From an uncultured Eubacteriales bacterium (GTDB taxonomy: Bacteria; Bacillota; Clostridia; Monoglobales; Monoglobaceae): DNA of 11,397 bases. The stretch covers positions 1 to 11,397 of the forward strand of contig CATWQA010000055.1 of NCBI GenBank assembly GCA_958352815.1, in the 5' to 3' direction. Shown here piece after piece: positions 5,962-11,397 of this stretch; the first letter of the stretch is position 1; the number at the start of each line of letters is the position of its first letter. Made by a program: the position numbers and the translations under genes. The notes under the pieces were generated by a model. It was not told the origin of the DNA. It made no database searches and saw only the letters and a program-made list of their open reading frames with translations.

Positions 5962-7638
5962 ATGAAGCGGAACACCACATTAAAATGGCTGTACGGCCGC
6001 GCTAAGGGTCAGCTGCATATTGTGGCGATTTTAGTTGTTTTAAGGTGCACATCGGCGGTGCTTGGCATTGCCTTTGCCTTTCTGTCCAAAAACGTTATTG
6101 ATGCGGCAACCTGGAAAAATATGGATTTGCTGCTTAGGCAGTCGGTTATAACCGCGTGCGTAATCTTGTGCCAAATCGGTCTGTCATACTTGGCGGGCAG
6201 CATTAGAGCCCGCTCCACCGCAAGGCTTGACAAGCAGATGAAAAGGCGGCTGTTCAACTCAATTACTAAGAAGGACTATGCAAAAATTTCAAGTTACCAC
6301 AGCGGGGATTTGCTGACCCGAATTTCTTCGGATATAGGTCTGGTGTCGGATAATATTTTAACGCTCCTGCCTAACCTGTGCAACGTTTTCGTGACACTAA
6401 TTCTTGCAATGATAGGATTAATGAAGCTGGATTTAATGTTCAGCCTTGTATTTATCTGCGGCGCAGCTGTGTTTCTGGTTGCAGTTCGTCTCTTCGGCAA
6501 GTATCTTAAATCCTTACATAAGCGGGTTCAATCCGCTGTATCAAAGGGGAACTCATTTTTTCAGGAGAGCATTTCCAATTTGCTCATGATAAAGGTGTTT
6601 GGCATTGAGCCCAAGGTGACGGAAATGAGCGACAGCTTACAGGATAATGTTTTAAAGGAAAAAATTCACCGCAGCAATGTGTACCTGTTTTCATCTATGG
6701 GGGCGGGAACCCTGTTTAGCTTGGGCGGCTTGTATGCCCTGCTGTGGAGCGCTTATCAGTTGGCTCAGGGAAGAATAACATTCGGAACCCTGACGGCGAT
6801 AATACAGCTGGTCAACCGCTTTCAAGACCCGGTTGCAGATTTGTCGGGCATGGTTCCGGGAATATTTACGGTTTTTGCCTCTGCGGAGCGCATAATGGAA
6901 ATTGAAAATTTGCCGGACGAAGCCGACGACGGAGAGAAAATCAACTCGAAGGATTATTATGATAAATTCAGGGAGATAAAATTTAATAATGTGAGCTTTG
7001 CCTATGACAAGCTGCCGGTGATAACAAATGCAAGCTTCTCTGTGCCCAAGGGCAGCTTTGTGGTTATAAGCGGTCATTCGGGAATAGGCAAGAGCACCTT
7101 GATGAAGCTGCTGTTGGGGGTATATCAGCCGGACAGGGGCAGCATAACCATGTCCGGCGGCGATGAGGAATATCCTGCCGGAAAGCCCATGCGACCCCTG
7201 TTTGCCTACGTGCCCCAGGGGAACATGGTTTTGTCGGGCACAATTCGGGATACGCTGACAATGGTTTGCCCCGAAGCCGATGATGAGGAGCTGTGGAGAG
7301 CGGCAGAGATAAGCTGTGCCAAGGAGTTTTTGGAGCAGCTGCCAAAGGGGCTTGATACGGAAATCGGAGAAAACGGACTGGGGCTGTCCGAGGGACAGGT
7401 ACAGCGCCTTGCCATAACCCGAGCGGTTCTTTCCGGAGCGGGAATACTCCTCCTTGACGAGGCAACCTCGGCTTTAGACGCACAAACAGAAGCGCAGGTT
7501 TTGCAAAACCTGCGCAATCTTAAGGATAAAACTTGTATTATTATTTCTCATAAGCCCTCTGCCTTTAAGTATTGTGATATGTCTCTCAGTATGGTTGAGG
7601 GCGAAGTAAAGCTGCACCAAATCAGGAGCCCCAAATAG
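5962..7638 (+). CDS. ABC exporter (fused membrane and ATPase domains)
   Basis: 558 residues from ATG 5962, chosen because AGGAGG (5949-5954) sits 7 nt upstream and the promoter lies over the longer start. The membrane domain (about 15-310) has roughly six hydrophobic segments and the usual coupling region around SGDLLTRISSD. The ATPase domain (about 335-558) has Walker A GHSGIGKST (371-379), Q-loop Q419, signature LSEGQ (475-479), Walker B ILLLDEATSALD with catalytic E500, and H-loop H530. This is the half-transporter layout of peptide and drug exporters, acting as a dimer. It lacks an N-terminal C39 peptidase, unlike bacteriocin exporters; the nearby S24/S26 peptidase may supply cleavage. 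It is divergent from the PqqD-like gene, and its end overlaps the convergent kinase-like gene by 17 bp. The substrate is unknown. Confidence 0.93.
   Translation: MKRNTTLKWLYGRAKGQLHIVAILVVLRCTSAVLGIAFAFLSKNVIDAATWKNMDLLLRQSVITACVILCQIGLSYLAGSIRARSTARLDKQMKRRLFNSITKKDYAKISSYHSGDLLTRISSDIGLVSDNILTLLPNLCNVFVTLILAMIGLMKLDLMFSLVFICGAAVFLVAVRLFGKYLKSLHKRVQSAVSKGNSFFQESISNLLMIKVFGIEPKVTEMSDSLQDNVLKEKIHRSNVYLFSSMGAGTLFSLGGLYALLWSAYQLAQGRITFGTLTAIIQLVNRFQDPVADLSGMVPGIFTVFASAERIMEIENLPDEADDGEKINSKDYYDKFREIKFNNVSFAYDKLPVITNASFSVPKGSFVVISGHSGIGKSTLMKLLLGVYQPDRGSITMSGGDEEYPAGKPMRPLFAYVPQGNMVLSGTIRDTLTMVCPEADDEELWRAAEISCAKEFLEQLPKGLDTEIGENGLGLSEGQVQRLAITRAVLSGAGILLLDEATSALDAQTEAQVLQNLRNLKDKTCIIISHKPSAFKYCDMSLSMVEGEVKLHQIRSPK
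7492..7515. repeat. 24-nt perfect palindrome inside the ABC gene
   Basis: GCGCAGGTTTTG and its exact complement CAAAACCTGCGC meet at 7503/7504. It codes for AQVLQNLR in the ABC protein. On the minus strand it lies about 105 nt after the kinase-like gene and is followed by TTCTGTTTGTG, so it may end that operon's transcript. No other terminator is seen there. Confidence 0.55.
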
Positions 7639-8320
7639 CGTTATAGGCAGTCCGAGCAGCGTCAAGGCTCATGTTGCAGTATATGCTGTAGAACTTAACT
7701 CTTTCCAGAAAAAAGTCCATAAGCTCCAGAGTTCTTTCGTAGTTCTCCTGATTTGGAGAATGGTATACCGCCGCAATAAGGCTTGTCAGAGCGGTTCTCG
7801 GCTTCATGGGAACCACATGGTTGTCCTCGCTGCGGTTTATAAGGCAGAACGCCTTTAATTCGGTGCGCATATTGGTGTGGAGAAACTCTTTCCCGCACCA
7901 GGGCGTTCCGTAGGCATAGACCCTGCCGTCTATAATCCGAACAAGGGGCTTGTCCCCGTTTACTACGGTGCATCTGTCCCCCAAAAGCCTTCTCCAATAT
8001 GCCGCATGGGTTGACTTGCCGGTTCCGCTTTTGGCGGAGAAGGCAACGCCTTTTCCATCAACGTCCAAAACCACCGAGTGCATGAGGAACCCGTCATACT
8101 CGCCGATTTTCTCGGCAATCTTGCGGTATATTGCAAGGCTTTCCAGATAGCCCTCCGTAAACCCGGAGCCGTCGTCCTCCGCCGAGATTTCTTCACGTGC
8201 GGCGGAGACCTGAAAGTCCGTCTGCTTCTCGTCCGTGAGGTAGTCGGCGCATATTTCCTTTGTATATGAATACTTGTTGTCAATGCCGATTGTAAGGTCG
8301 GCAATTTTTATTTTTATCAT
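7622..8320 (-). CDS. HPr-kinase-like P-loop protein
   Basis: 232 residues from ATG 8320. A P-loop AKSGTGKST (96-104) is followed by VVNGDKPLVR (119-128) and YAYGTPWCGKE (135-145), a pattern seen in HPr-kinase/phosphorylase-like proteins found in lasso and other peptide clusters. It lacks the N-terminal half of true HPr kinase. Related kinases in paeninodin-type lasso loci phosphorylate the precursor peptide, so peptide phosphorylation is a possible role here. The start lies 2 nt after the stop of the upstream CuAO gene (TAATAATG) with no ribosome binding site, so translation is probably coupled. An ATG at 8365 lies inside the CuAO gene and also lacks a binding site. The 3' end overlaps the convergent ABC gene by 17 bp. 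Confidence 0.83.
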   Translation of the reverse strand: MIKIKIADLTIGIDNKYSYTKEICADYLTDEKQTDFQVSAAREEISAEDDGSGFTEGYLESLAIYRKIAEKIGEYDGFLMHSVVLDVDGKGVAFSAKSGTGKSTHAAYWRRLLGDRCTVVNGDKPLVRIIDGRVYAYGTPWCGKEFLHTNMRTELKAFCLINRSEDNHVVPMKPRTALTSLIAAVYHSPNQENYERTLELMDFFLERVKFYSIYCNMSLDAARTAYNAIWGS

Positions 8321-8322
8321 TA

Positions 8323-8832
8323 TTATTTTGTGGTTATTGTAACCGTGCTTGTTGCCTCGTCCCATTCAACAGTTGCGTTAAAGGCTTCGCTGACTGCTCG
8401 CAGGGGCACAAGTGTTCTATCTCCCTCCAGGAACGGTGCAACCTCAAGTTTAATGCTTGTGTTAAGAGATTGTGAAATGTCAGCCATGTTCAGAGTGTTC
8501 TTGCCGATTTTCAAGGTAACCAGCTTGTACCCCTTTGAGGCGATAATCAGCTGGTCGGCTTCTATCCATTCCACGTTTGCACCCAGCTTCTCGAATATGG
8601 CGCGCATGGGAACCATGGTTCTGCCGTTGATAATGCGGGCGGGAACGTCGGTCACCAGTGTTTCGCCGTTGATGATAACGGTGGCTGTTTCGATAATGTC
8701 AGCGGGAACAACCTCGACCTGTGCTGCAGGCTCGGTCTCAATAGGGGTTACGTCCTCAGGTTCGTCCGCAAAGACCGCCGCCGAGGAGAAAATCATAGAG
8801 CTCATAGTGAGAATTGCAATTAATTTTTTCAT
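8323..8832 (-). CDS. Secreted CuAO-like stalk-domain protein
   Basis: 169 residues from ATG 8832, where a clear signal peptide begins (MKKLIAILTMSSMIFSSA, cleavage probably after VFA near residue 22). A short acidic linker rich in Glu/Pro (23-45) precedes one complete copper-amine-oxidase-like N-terminal domain (about 46-169) with both half-repeats: RTMVPMRAIFEKLGANVEW and RTLVPLRAVSEAFNATVEW. In Clostridia such domains serve as non-catalytic surface modules. Longer upstream reading would start at a GTG inside the leader structure and lose the signal peptide. It is the first gene of an operon with the HPr-kinase-like protein. Pairing a secreted stalk protein with a cytoplasmic kinase-like protein is unexplained. 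Confidence 0.88.
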   Translation of the reverse strand: MKKLIAILTMSSMIFSSAAVFADEPEDVTPIETEPAAQVEVVPADIIETATVIINGETLVTDVPARIINGRTMVPMRAIFEKLGANVEWIEADQLIIASKGYKLVTLKIGKNTLNMADISQSLNTSIKLEVAPFLEGDRTLVPLRAVSEAFNATVEWDEATSTVTITTK

Positions 8833-8850
8833 AGTCAATTCATTACCCTT

Positions 8851-8919
8851 TCTGCCCACAAAAGTTAGGAGCGCATTGCTATCGTGGGCAGATAGGCGCA
8901 CAAGGGAGAGCCGTCTCCC
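8851..8919 (-). promoter_or_regulatory. Structured 5' leader of the CuAO/kinase-like operon, possible pseudoknot
   Basis: Read on the minus strand, the roughly 100-nt leader has a 6-bp hairpin (GGGAGA-CGGC-TCTCCC, 8919-8904). Next is a 5-bp hairpin CTATC/GATAG (8895-8879) whose 7-nt loop TGCCCAC is exactly complementary to GTGGGCA downstream (8859-8853), just before the ribosome binding region. GCGC/GCGC (8899-8896 with 8874-8871) can extend the second hairpin. Alternatively the same bases form a 9-bp stem (TCTGCCCAC with GTGGGCAGA). It matches no riboswitch class I can recognise. Confidence 0.45.
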
Positions 8920-8937
8920 ATAACATTAATATTCTAT

Positions 8938-8966
8938 ATTGTATAACAAATTTCGAATAATTGCAA
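8938..8966 (-). promoter_or_regulatory. Promoter of the CuAO/kinase-like operon
   Basis: On the minus strand, TTGCAA (8961-8966), 17 nt, TACAAT (8938-8943). The predicted start near 8931 gives a leader of about 100 nt containing the structured element. Confidence 0.65.
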
Positions 8967-8998
8967 TATTTATTTTAAATTTGTTTTTTCTCTTTTTT

Positions 8999-9104
8999 GT
9001 CGGAGCAAAGTTGCCTAGCTCCGACTTTTCGGGAAAGAGGAGCAATCGCCCCGCAAAAGTGAAGCCTTGCCGAACAGGCAAGGCGAACAAAGAGGGCGAT
9101 TTGC
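8999..9104. repeat. Two REP-like hairpins upstream of the CuAO operon
   Basis: GTCGGAGC (8999-9006) pairs with GCTCCGAC (9018-9025). A larger nested hairpin pairs 9042-9051 with 9094-9104 (one bulge) and encloses GCCTTGCC/GGCAAGGC (9064-9071 with 9077-9084). Neither has a good T run on either strand. The motif GTCGGAGCAAAG resembles GTCGAAGCAAAG of the terminator at 185, suggesting a dispersed repeat family. Confidence 0.6.
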
Positions 9105-9127
9105 GACGTTGAGCCGCCCAAATTCCT

Positions 9128-9155
9128 TGTGACAAAACCTATACTTTTTGTCACA
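9128..9155 (+). repeat. Left inverted-repeat site of the putative invertible promoter
   Basis: 28 bp made of arm TGTGACAAAA, centre CCTATACT, and arm TTTTGTCACA. The two 10-bp arms are perfect inverted copies and the 8-bp centre is asymmetric, the layout of tyrosine-recombinase core sites. It is an exact inverted copy of 9256-9283. Confidence 0.9.
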
Positions 9156-9193
9156 AAATATTTTCTGATAATTCTGTATAAATCATCGTACTA

Positions 9194-9222
9194 ATTCTAT
9201 CACAATGTTGATTAAATGTCAA
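9194..9222 (-). promoter_or_regulatory. Promoter inside the invertible element, leftward in this orientation
   Basis: On the minus strand, TTGACA (9217-9222), 17 nt, TAGAAT (9194-9199), with TGA before the -10 (extended -10). It is among the strongest promoter matches in the window. Predicted start near 9187, leftward. After inversion it would start near 9224 and read right towards 9525. Confidence 0.85.
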
Positions 9223-9255
9223 CAAAAAATTCACAATTGTATTAAATTTTTCATA

Positions 9256-9283
9256 TGTGACAAAAAGTATAGGTTTTGTCACA
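9256..9283 (-). repeat. Right inverted-repeat site of the putative invertible promoter
   Basis: Exact reverse complement of 9128-9155: arm TGTGACAAAA, centre AGTATAGG, arm TTTTGTCACA. Opposite orientation of the asymmetric centre predicts inversion, not deletion, on recombination. Confidence 0.9.
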
Positions 9284-9285
9284 GG

Positions 9286-9325
9286 CTGTAAAATCCCCTT
9301 AATCACGGGGATTTACAGGGTTTTT
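9286..9325 (+). terminator. Intrinsic terminator or attenuator between the switch and its target gene
   Basis: CTGTAAAATCCCC (9286-9298) pairs with GGGGATTTACAG (9307-9318), 12 bp with one bulged A, followed by GGTTTTTG. It begins 3 nt after the right repeat, outside the invertible unit. It would stop or attenuate rightward transcription before the gene at 9525. Confidence 0.75.
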
Positions 9326-9330
9326 GTCTT

Positions 9331-9473
9331 ATTCCGAGTTGCAGGATGCAATTGGCGTTTGGTAAAGGGGCGGTATTACCCTTCTCTTCATGATACTGCC
9401 GTAGTGCCGAATAGTTAGCATAATCAACCAAAATTATGCCGGGGATTTTCAATTGCATCCGGCAATTCGGAAT
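9331..9473. repeat. 143-bp element with 24-bp imperfect inverted ends (MITE-like or structured leader)
   Basis: Ends 9331-9354 and 9450-9473 are inverted copies matching at 22 of 24 positions (ATTCCGA, TTGC and GGATGCAATTG blocks shared). Inside, GGCGGTAT/ATACTGCC and GCATAAT (9418-9424)/ATTATGC (9433-9439) give two more hairpins, so the RNA could form a three-way junction. No promoter of quality is seen inside. It could be an inserted non-autonomous element or a leader structure; no target duplication is visible. Confidence 0.6.
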
Positions 9474-9490
9474 GGCAATGTTACGCAAAT

Positions 9491-9496
9491 TATAAT
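9491..9496 (+). promoter_or_regulatory. Possible weak local -10 box before the secreted protein gene
   Basis: A perfect TATAAT lies 28 nt before the start codon, but no acceptable -35 box lies 16-18 nt upstream and there is no TGN extension. It may give low basal expression independent of the switch. Confidence 0.3.
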
Positions 9497-9524
9497 TAAA
9501 AATATATAAAAGAAGGGGTTTAAA

Positions 9525-11336
9525 ATGAAAAGAAAAACAAAGAGAATTTTTTCGCTGTTGCTGGCTTTGGCGGTAATGGCAACAATGATGGCAGCCCTGC
9601 CGCTGACCGCAAGCGCAGCGACCTTAAATGATTTGACAAAAATTCCGGCAGGCGAAGATGGAACAAAAAGCGAATTTATAATGCAAAGTTACACTACAAG
9701 CGGTGATAAAACTGCTGATGGTTATTTTGGAGCTAAAAGTACGTTTAACACAGGAAGCGGCAAGTCTCTCGTGTTAAACGGAGAAACAATTAGTTTTACA
9801 GGTTGGAATACAAAAAATGCTGCGGCTGGAGGATTGGGCAATGCAAAAGTATATGCCTTTATTCCGGGGGGAGCTTGTACTATTAAGGTTTATGCAAATA
9901 ATGACTCAAATACTAGCAGAGTACCTACTATATCAATAAATGGAGCTGAAGCAATAATAGGTCAAAACATTAGTACTGATACAGATAAATACAACTATGT
10001 AGAAAGAGTATATACCGCTGAAAATGTGACTAAAGGCGATCCTGTATATATAGGTGGTAACGGCGGTGATGGTTATCTATACAAAGTAGTTTTGGAATGG
10101 GGAGAGGTAGCAAATGTTCCTGTTACCGGAGTGACGGTTGTCCCTGACACGGTTAATCTCCAGGTGGGCTTCAGCACAGCTCTTAAGGCGACAGTAGCCC
10201 CCGCTAATGCGACAAATTTGGGAGTAACTTGGTCTTCGGCAAATGAGGATATTGCTACGGTAAGTGAGGACGGAACGGTATTGGCTAAGAGCGTAGGCGA
10301 GACAAAAGTTACAGTAAAGACTGTTGACGGCGATTATACAGCGGCCGCAACCATTAGGGTAACTGACGCTGATAAAGTATCAGTTCCGAATTTGGCAACT
10401 AATAATAATGACTATGTTGAGTGGGACTTTTCTCTGGAAAACAAAGAGGAGAGTAAAGCATCGAAAATTACATTTTATACAGATTCAGCTTGTACCACGG
10501 AGGGGACAGTCGCAGACGGAGAGAACTATGTTAAGCAGACGGCTCAAAAGGGTGATACAGGCGCAACATTAAGCATTAAAAGAAACGGAAAACCGGAAAT
10601 TACCTATTCAAACGGTTTTGACAACAAAGCAGAGTTCAGCACTCTAAGCGGAAATTCTTACAGTGCAAACGGCAGATTAGGAGGAAAGGCGTCAGGTGTG
10701 TTTACGTACACAATTGACCCGAAGCTGAATGAAAAGTATTCTTCCGCAAAGGTTTACGTAATATACGGCAGCAACTCCGCAAATGCAGGAAGATATAACA
10801 GCAGTGCCGGAGATATGACCCTTTCACCGCCAAACGGCGTTACCTCAAATTCGGAGGTCAACTTTGCTGTGCTGACTGTTGAAAACATAACAGATACATT
10901 TACGCTAAATTCAACTGTTGAAGCATATTTGTTCTATATTGGTATTGAGTACATTCCTGCGCCGACAGCTACATTCGGAGAGTCCGCAACAGATTCGGGA
11001 TATTATACAGATGCAGCAAGCAATACCTTAGGCGTAATCCGTTTCCTCCAAGAATACAGCGGCGACACACCGGACAGCTATGGTTTCTATTTTGTAAACA
11101 GCGAGGGAACAATCATTTTTGAGAATGCGACAGAAAGCAAGATTGAAAACAGCGAAGATGAAATAGCAAACGGCGGTTTTTACGGCGACTTGACAGATAT
11201 TCCCGAAAATGATGAAAACACATACTATGCAAAGCCCTTTGTAAAAATAGGCGGAACTATGCTCTACGGAGATGCAATCGACGGAACAGTTGACTGGGAA
11301 AAAGAAGTTAATTATCCCGAAACAGCAGTGGAATAA
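9525..11336 (+). CDS. Secreted Big_2-domain surface or carbohydrate-binding-type protein
   Basis: 603 residues. The signal peptide has a KRKTKR start, a long hydrophobic stretch (about 8-25) and cleavage near TASA-A (31/32). Residues about 45-195 form a beta-rich module ending in GGDGYLYKVVLEWGEV, a pattern I associate with carbohydrate-active secreted proteins. Residues about 197-281 are a bacterial Ig-like Big_2 domain (PVTGVTVVPDTVNLQVG ... LKATVAPANATNLGVTWSSAN). Residues about 285-477 may be a second beta-sandwich, also ending in YLFYIGIEYIP, and 480-603 is an unrecognised C-terminal module. There is no LPXTG, SLH, dockerin or catalytic motif I can see. AAGGGG lies 6 nt before the start. 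It sits downstream of the invertible promoter and ahead of another gene, likely in one operon. Confidence 0.88.
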   Translation: MKRKTKRIFSLLLALAVMATMMAALPLTASAATLNDLTKIPAGEDGTKSEFIMQSYTTSGDKTADGYFGAKSTFNTGSGKSLVLNGETISFTGWNTKNAAAGGLGNAKVYAFIPGGACTIKVYANNDSNTSRVPTISINGAEAIIGQNISTDTDKYNYVERVYTAENVTKGDPVYIGGNGGDGYLYKVVLEWGEVANVPVTGVTVVPDTVNLQVGFSTALKATVAPANATNLGVTWSSANEDIATVSEDGTVLAKSVGETKVTVKTVDGDYTAAATIRVTDADKVSVPNLATNNNDYVEWDFSLENKEESKASKITFYTDSACTTEGTVADGENYVKQTAQKGDTGATLSIKRNGKPEITYSNGFDNKAEFSTLSGNSYSANGRLGGKASGVFTYTIDPKLNEKYSSAKVYVIYGSNSANAGRYNSSAGDMTLSPPNGVTSNSEVNFAVLTVENITDTFTLNSTVEAYLFYIGIEYIPAPTATFGESATDSGYYTDAASNTLGVIRFLQEYSGDTPDSYGFYFVNSEGTIIFENATESKIENSEDEIANGGFYGDLTDIPENDENTYYAKPFVKIGGTMLYGDAIDGTVDWEKEVNYPETAVE

Positions 11337-11366
11337 AACAGAAGCCTTGAAAGGAGAGATGTAACT

Positions 11367-11397
11367 ATGAAAAGCATAAAGAAAGAGTATACAGCCC
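11367..11397 (+). CDS. Start of a downstream gene, cut by the window edge
   Basis: ATG 11367 follows an AAGGAGAG ribosome binding site and encodes MKSIKKEYTA before the window ends. It starts 30 nt after the secreted protein gene, so is probably co-transcribed. A lysine-rich start with EYTA, next codon beginning with C, resembles short clostridial peptides and leader peptides starting KKxYxxP, but too little is visible to classify it. Confidence 0.6.
   Translation, partial: MKSIKKEYTA

Larger units (their letters stand above)
9128..9283. other. Putative invertible promoter element (phase-variation switch)
   Basis: A 156-bp unit is bounded by perfect 28-bp inverted repeats and contains 100 bp of AT-rich DNA with one near-consensus promoter, now pointing left. 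It lies upstream of a secreted surface-type protein gene that has no convincing promoter of its own. Size, repeat length, single outward promoter and target type fit known invertible promoters such as the tyrosine-recombinase switches of Clostridioides difficile. Inversion itself is inferred; a single assembled orientation cannot show it. A small MITE is the main alternative, but no target-site duplication is visible at the ends. Confidence 0.72.

Noticed and set aside
5076..8320. Calling this a complete lasso peptide cluster
   Set aside because: No cyclase (asparagine-synthetase-like), no transglutaminase-like protease and no precursor are present in the window.
8904..8919. ACGG loop as a mini-ykkC (guanidine) hairpin
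   Set aside because: Only one such hairpin is present, a perfect 6-bp stem with a CGGC loop pairs better, and the downstream genes are not guanidine related.
8926..9135. 69-codon minus-strand ORF next to the left recombination site
   Set aside because: It begins with TTG inside the repeat, has no ribosome binding site and reads through REP-like hairpins.
9128..9283. CRP/FNR-type operators (TGTGA...TCACA) in the 28-bp repeats
   Set aside because: The half-sites are 18 nt apart, not 6, and the exact inverted duplication around a promoter fits recombination sites better.
9356..9392. Resemblance of the minus strand (AGGGTAATACCGCC) to a T-box antiterminator motif
   Set aside because: The orientation faces no nearby amino-acid gene, key bases differ, and no specifier stem was found.
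9303..9488. 61-codon minus-strand ORF across the second inverted-repeat element
   Set aside because: Its sequence is explained by the inverted repeat (matching peptides at both ends), it has no ribosome binding site and no recognisable domain.
1..11397. CRISPR array, prophage or insertion-sequence transposase
   Set aside because: No regularly spaced direct repeats and no transposase, integrase or phage structural genes were found on either strand.

Overview
The window looks like a chromosomal segment of an anaerobic, Gram-positive Clostridia-type bacterium, probably host-associated or fibre-degrading. Supporting signs are strong AGGAGG ribosome binding sites, TTGACA/TATAAT promoters, a 5S rRNA-tRNA-Asn junction, copper-amine-oxidase-like (CuAO) 'stalk' domains, PepSY repeats and a secreted Big_2 protein. 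I cannot name the species from the sequence alone.

Layout. Bases 1-183 hold the 3' end of a 5S rRNA gene (end of an rRNA operon) and tRNA-Asn(GTT), closed by a terminator. Bases about 210-650 are non-coding and packed with hairpins. Bases 682-2880 are a two-component system (OmpR-type regulator and histidine kinase) with its own promoter and terminator. Bases 2886-4885 carry two secreted PepSY proteins, a three-repeat lipoprotein and a CuAO-PepSY fusion. They sit behind a promoter with two TTTTCAT repeats exactly 11 nt apart, so they are a plausible direct target of the adjacent regulator. tRNA-Glu(TTC) follows with its own promoter and a bidirectional terminator.

Bases 5076-8940 contain what looks like a peptide maturation and export cassette split over three transcription units: S24/S26-type peptidase plus PqqD-like peptide carrier (minus strand), an ABC exporter (plus strand, divergent), and a CuAO-domain protein plus HPr-kinase-like protein (minus strand, convergent on the ABC gene). 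No radical SAM enzyme, cyclase or complete precursor is visible. The two divergent promoters share a 10-bp inverted repeat covering both -35 boxes.

The most striking region is 9128-9283. Two 28-bp sites, perfect inverted copies of each other, flank 100 bp of AT-rich DNA containing a near-consensus promoter (TTGACA, 17 nt, TAGAAT, extended -10). Each site is itself a 10-8-10 palindrome with an asymmetric centre, as in tyrosine-recombinase sites. I read this as an invertible promoter (phase-variation switch). In the orientation given it fires leftwards, towards the CuAO/HPr-kinase-like operon. Flipped, it would drive the secreted Big_2 protein at 9525-11336 and the gene starting at 11367. A terminator hairpin and a second 24-bp inverted-repeat element lie between the switch and that gene. 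No recombinase is encoded in the window.
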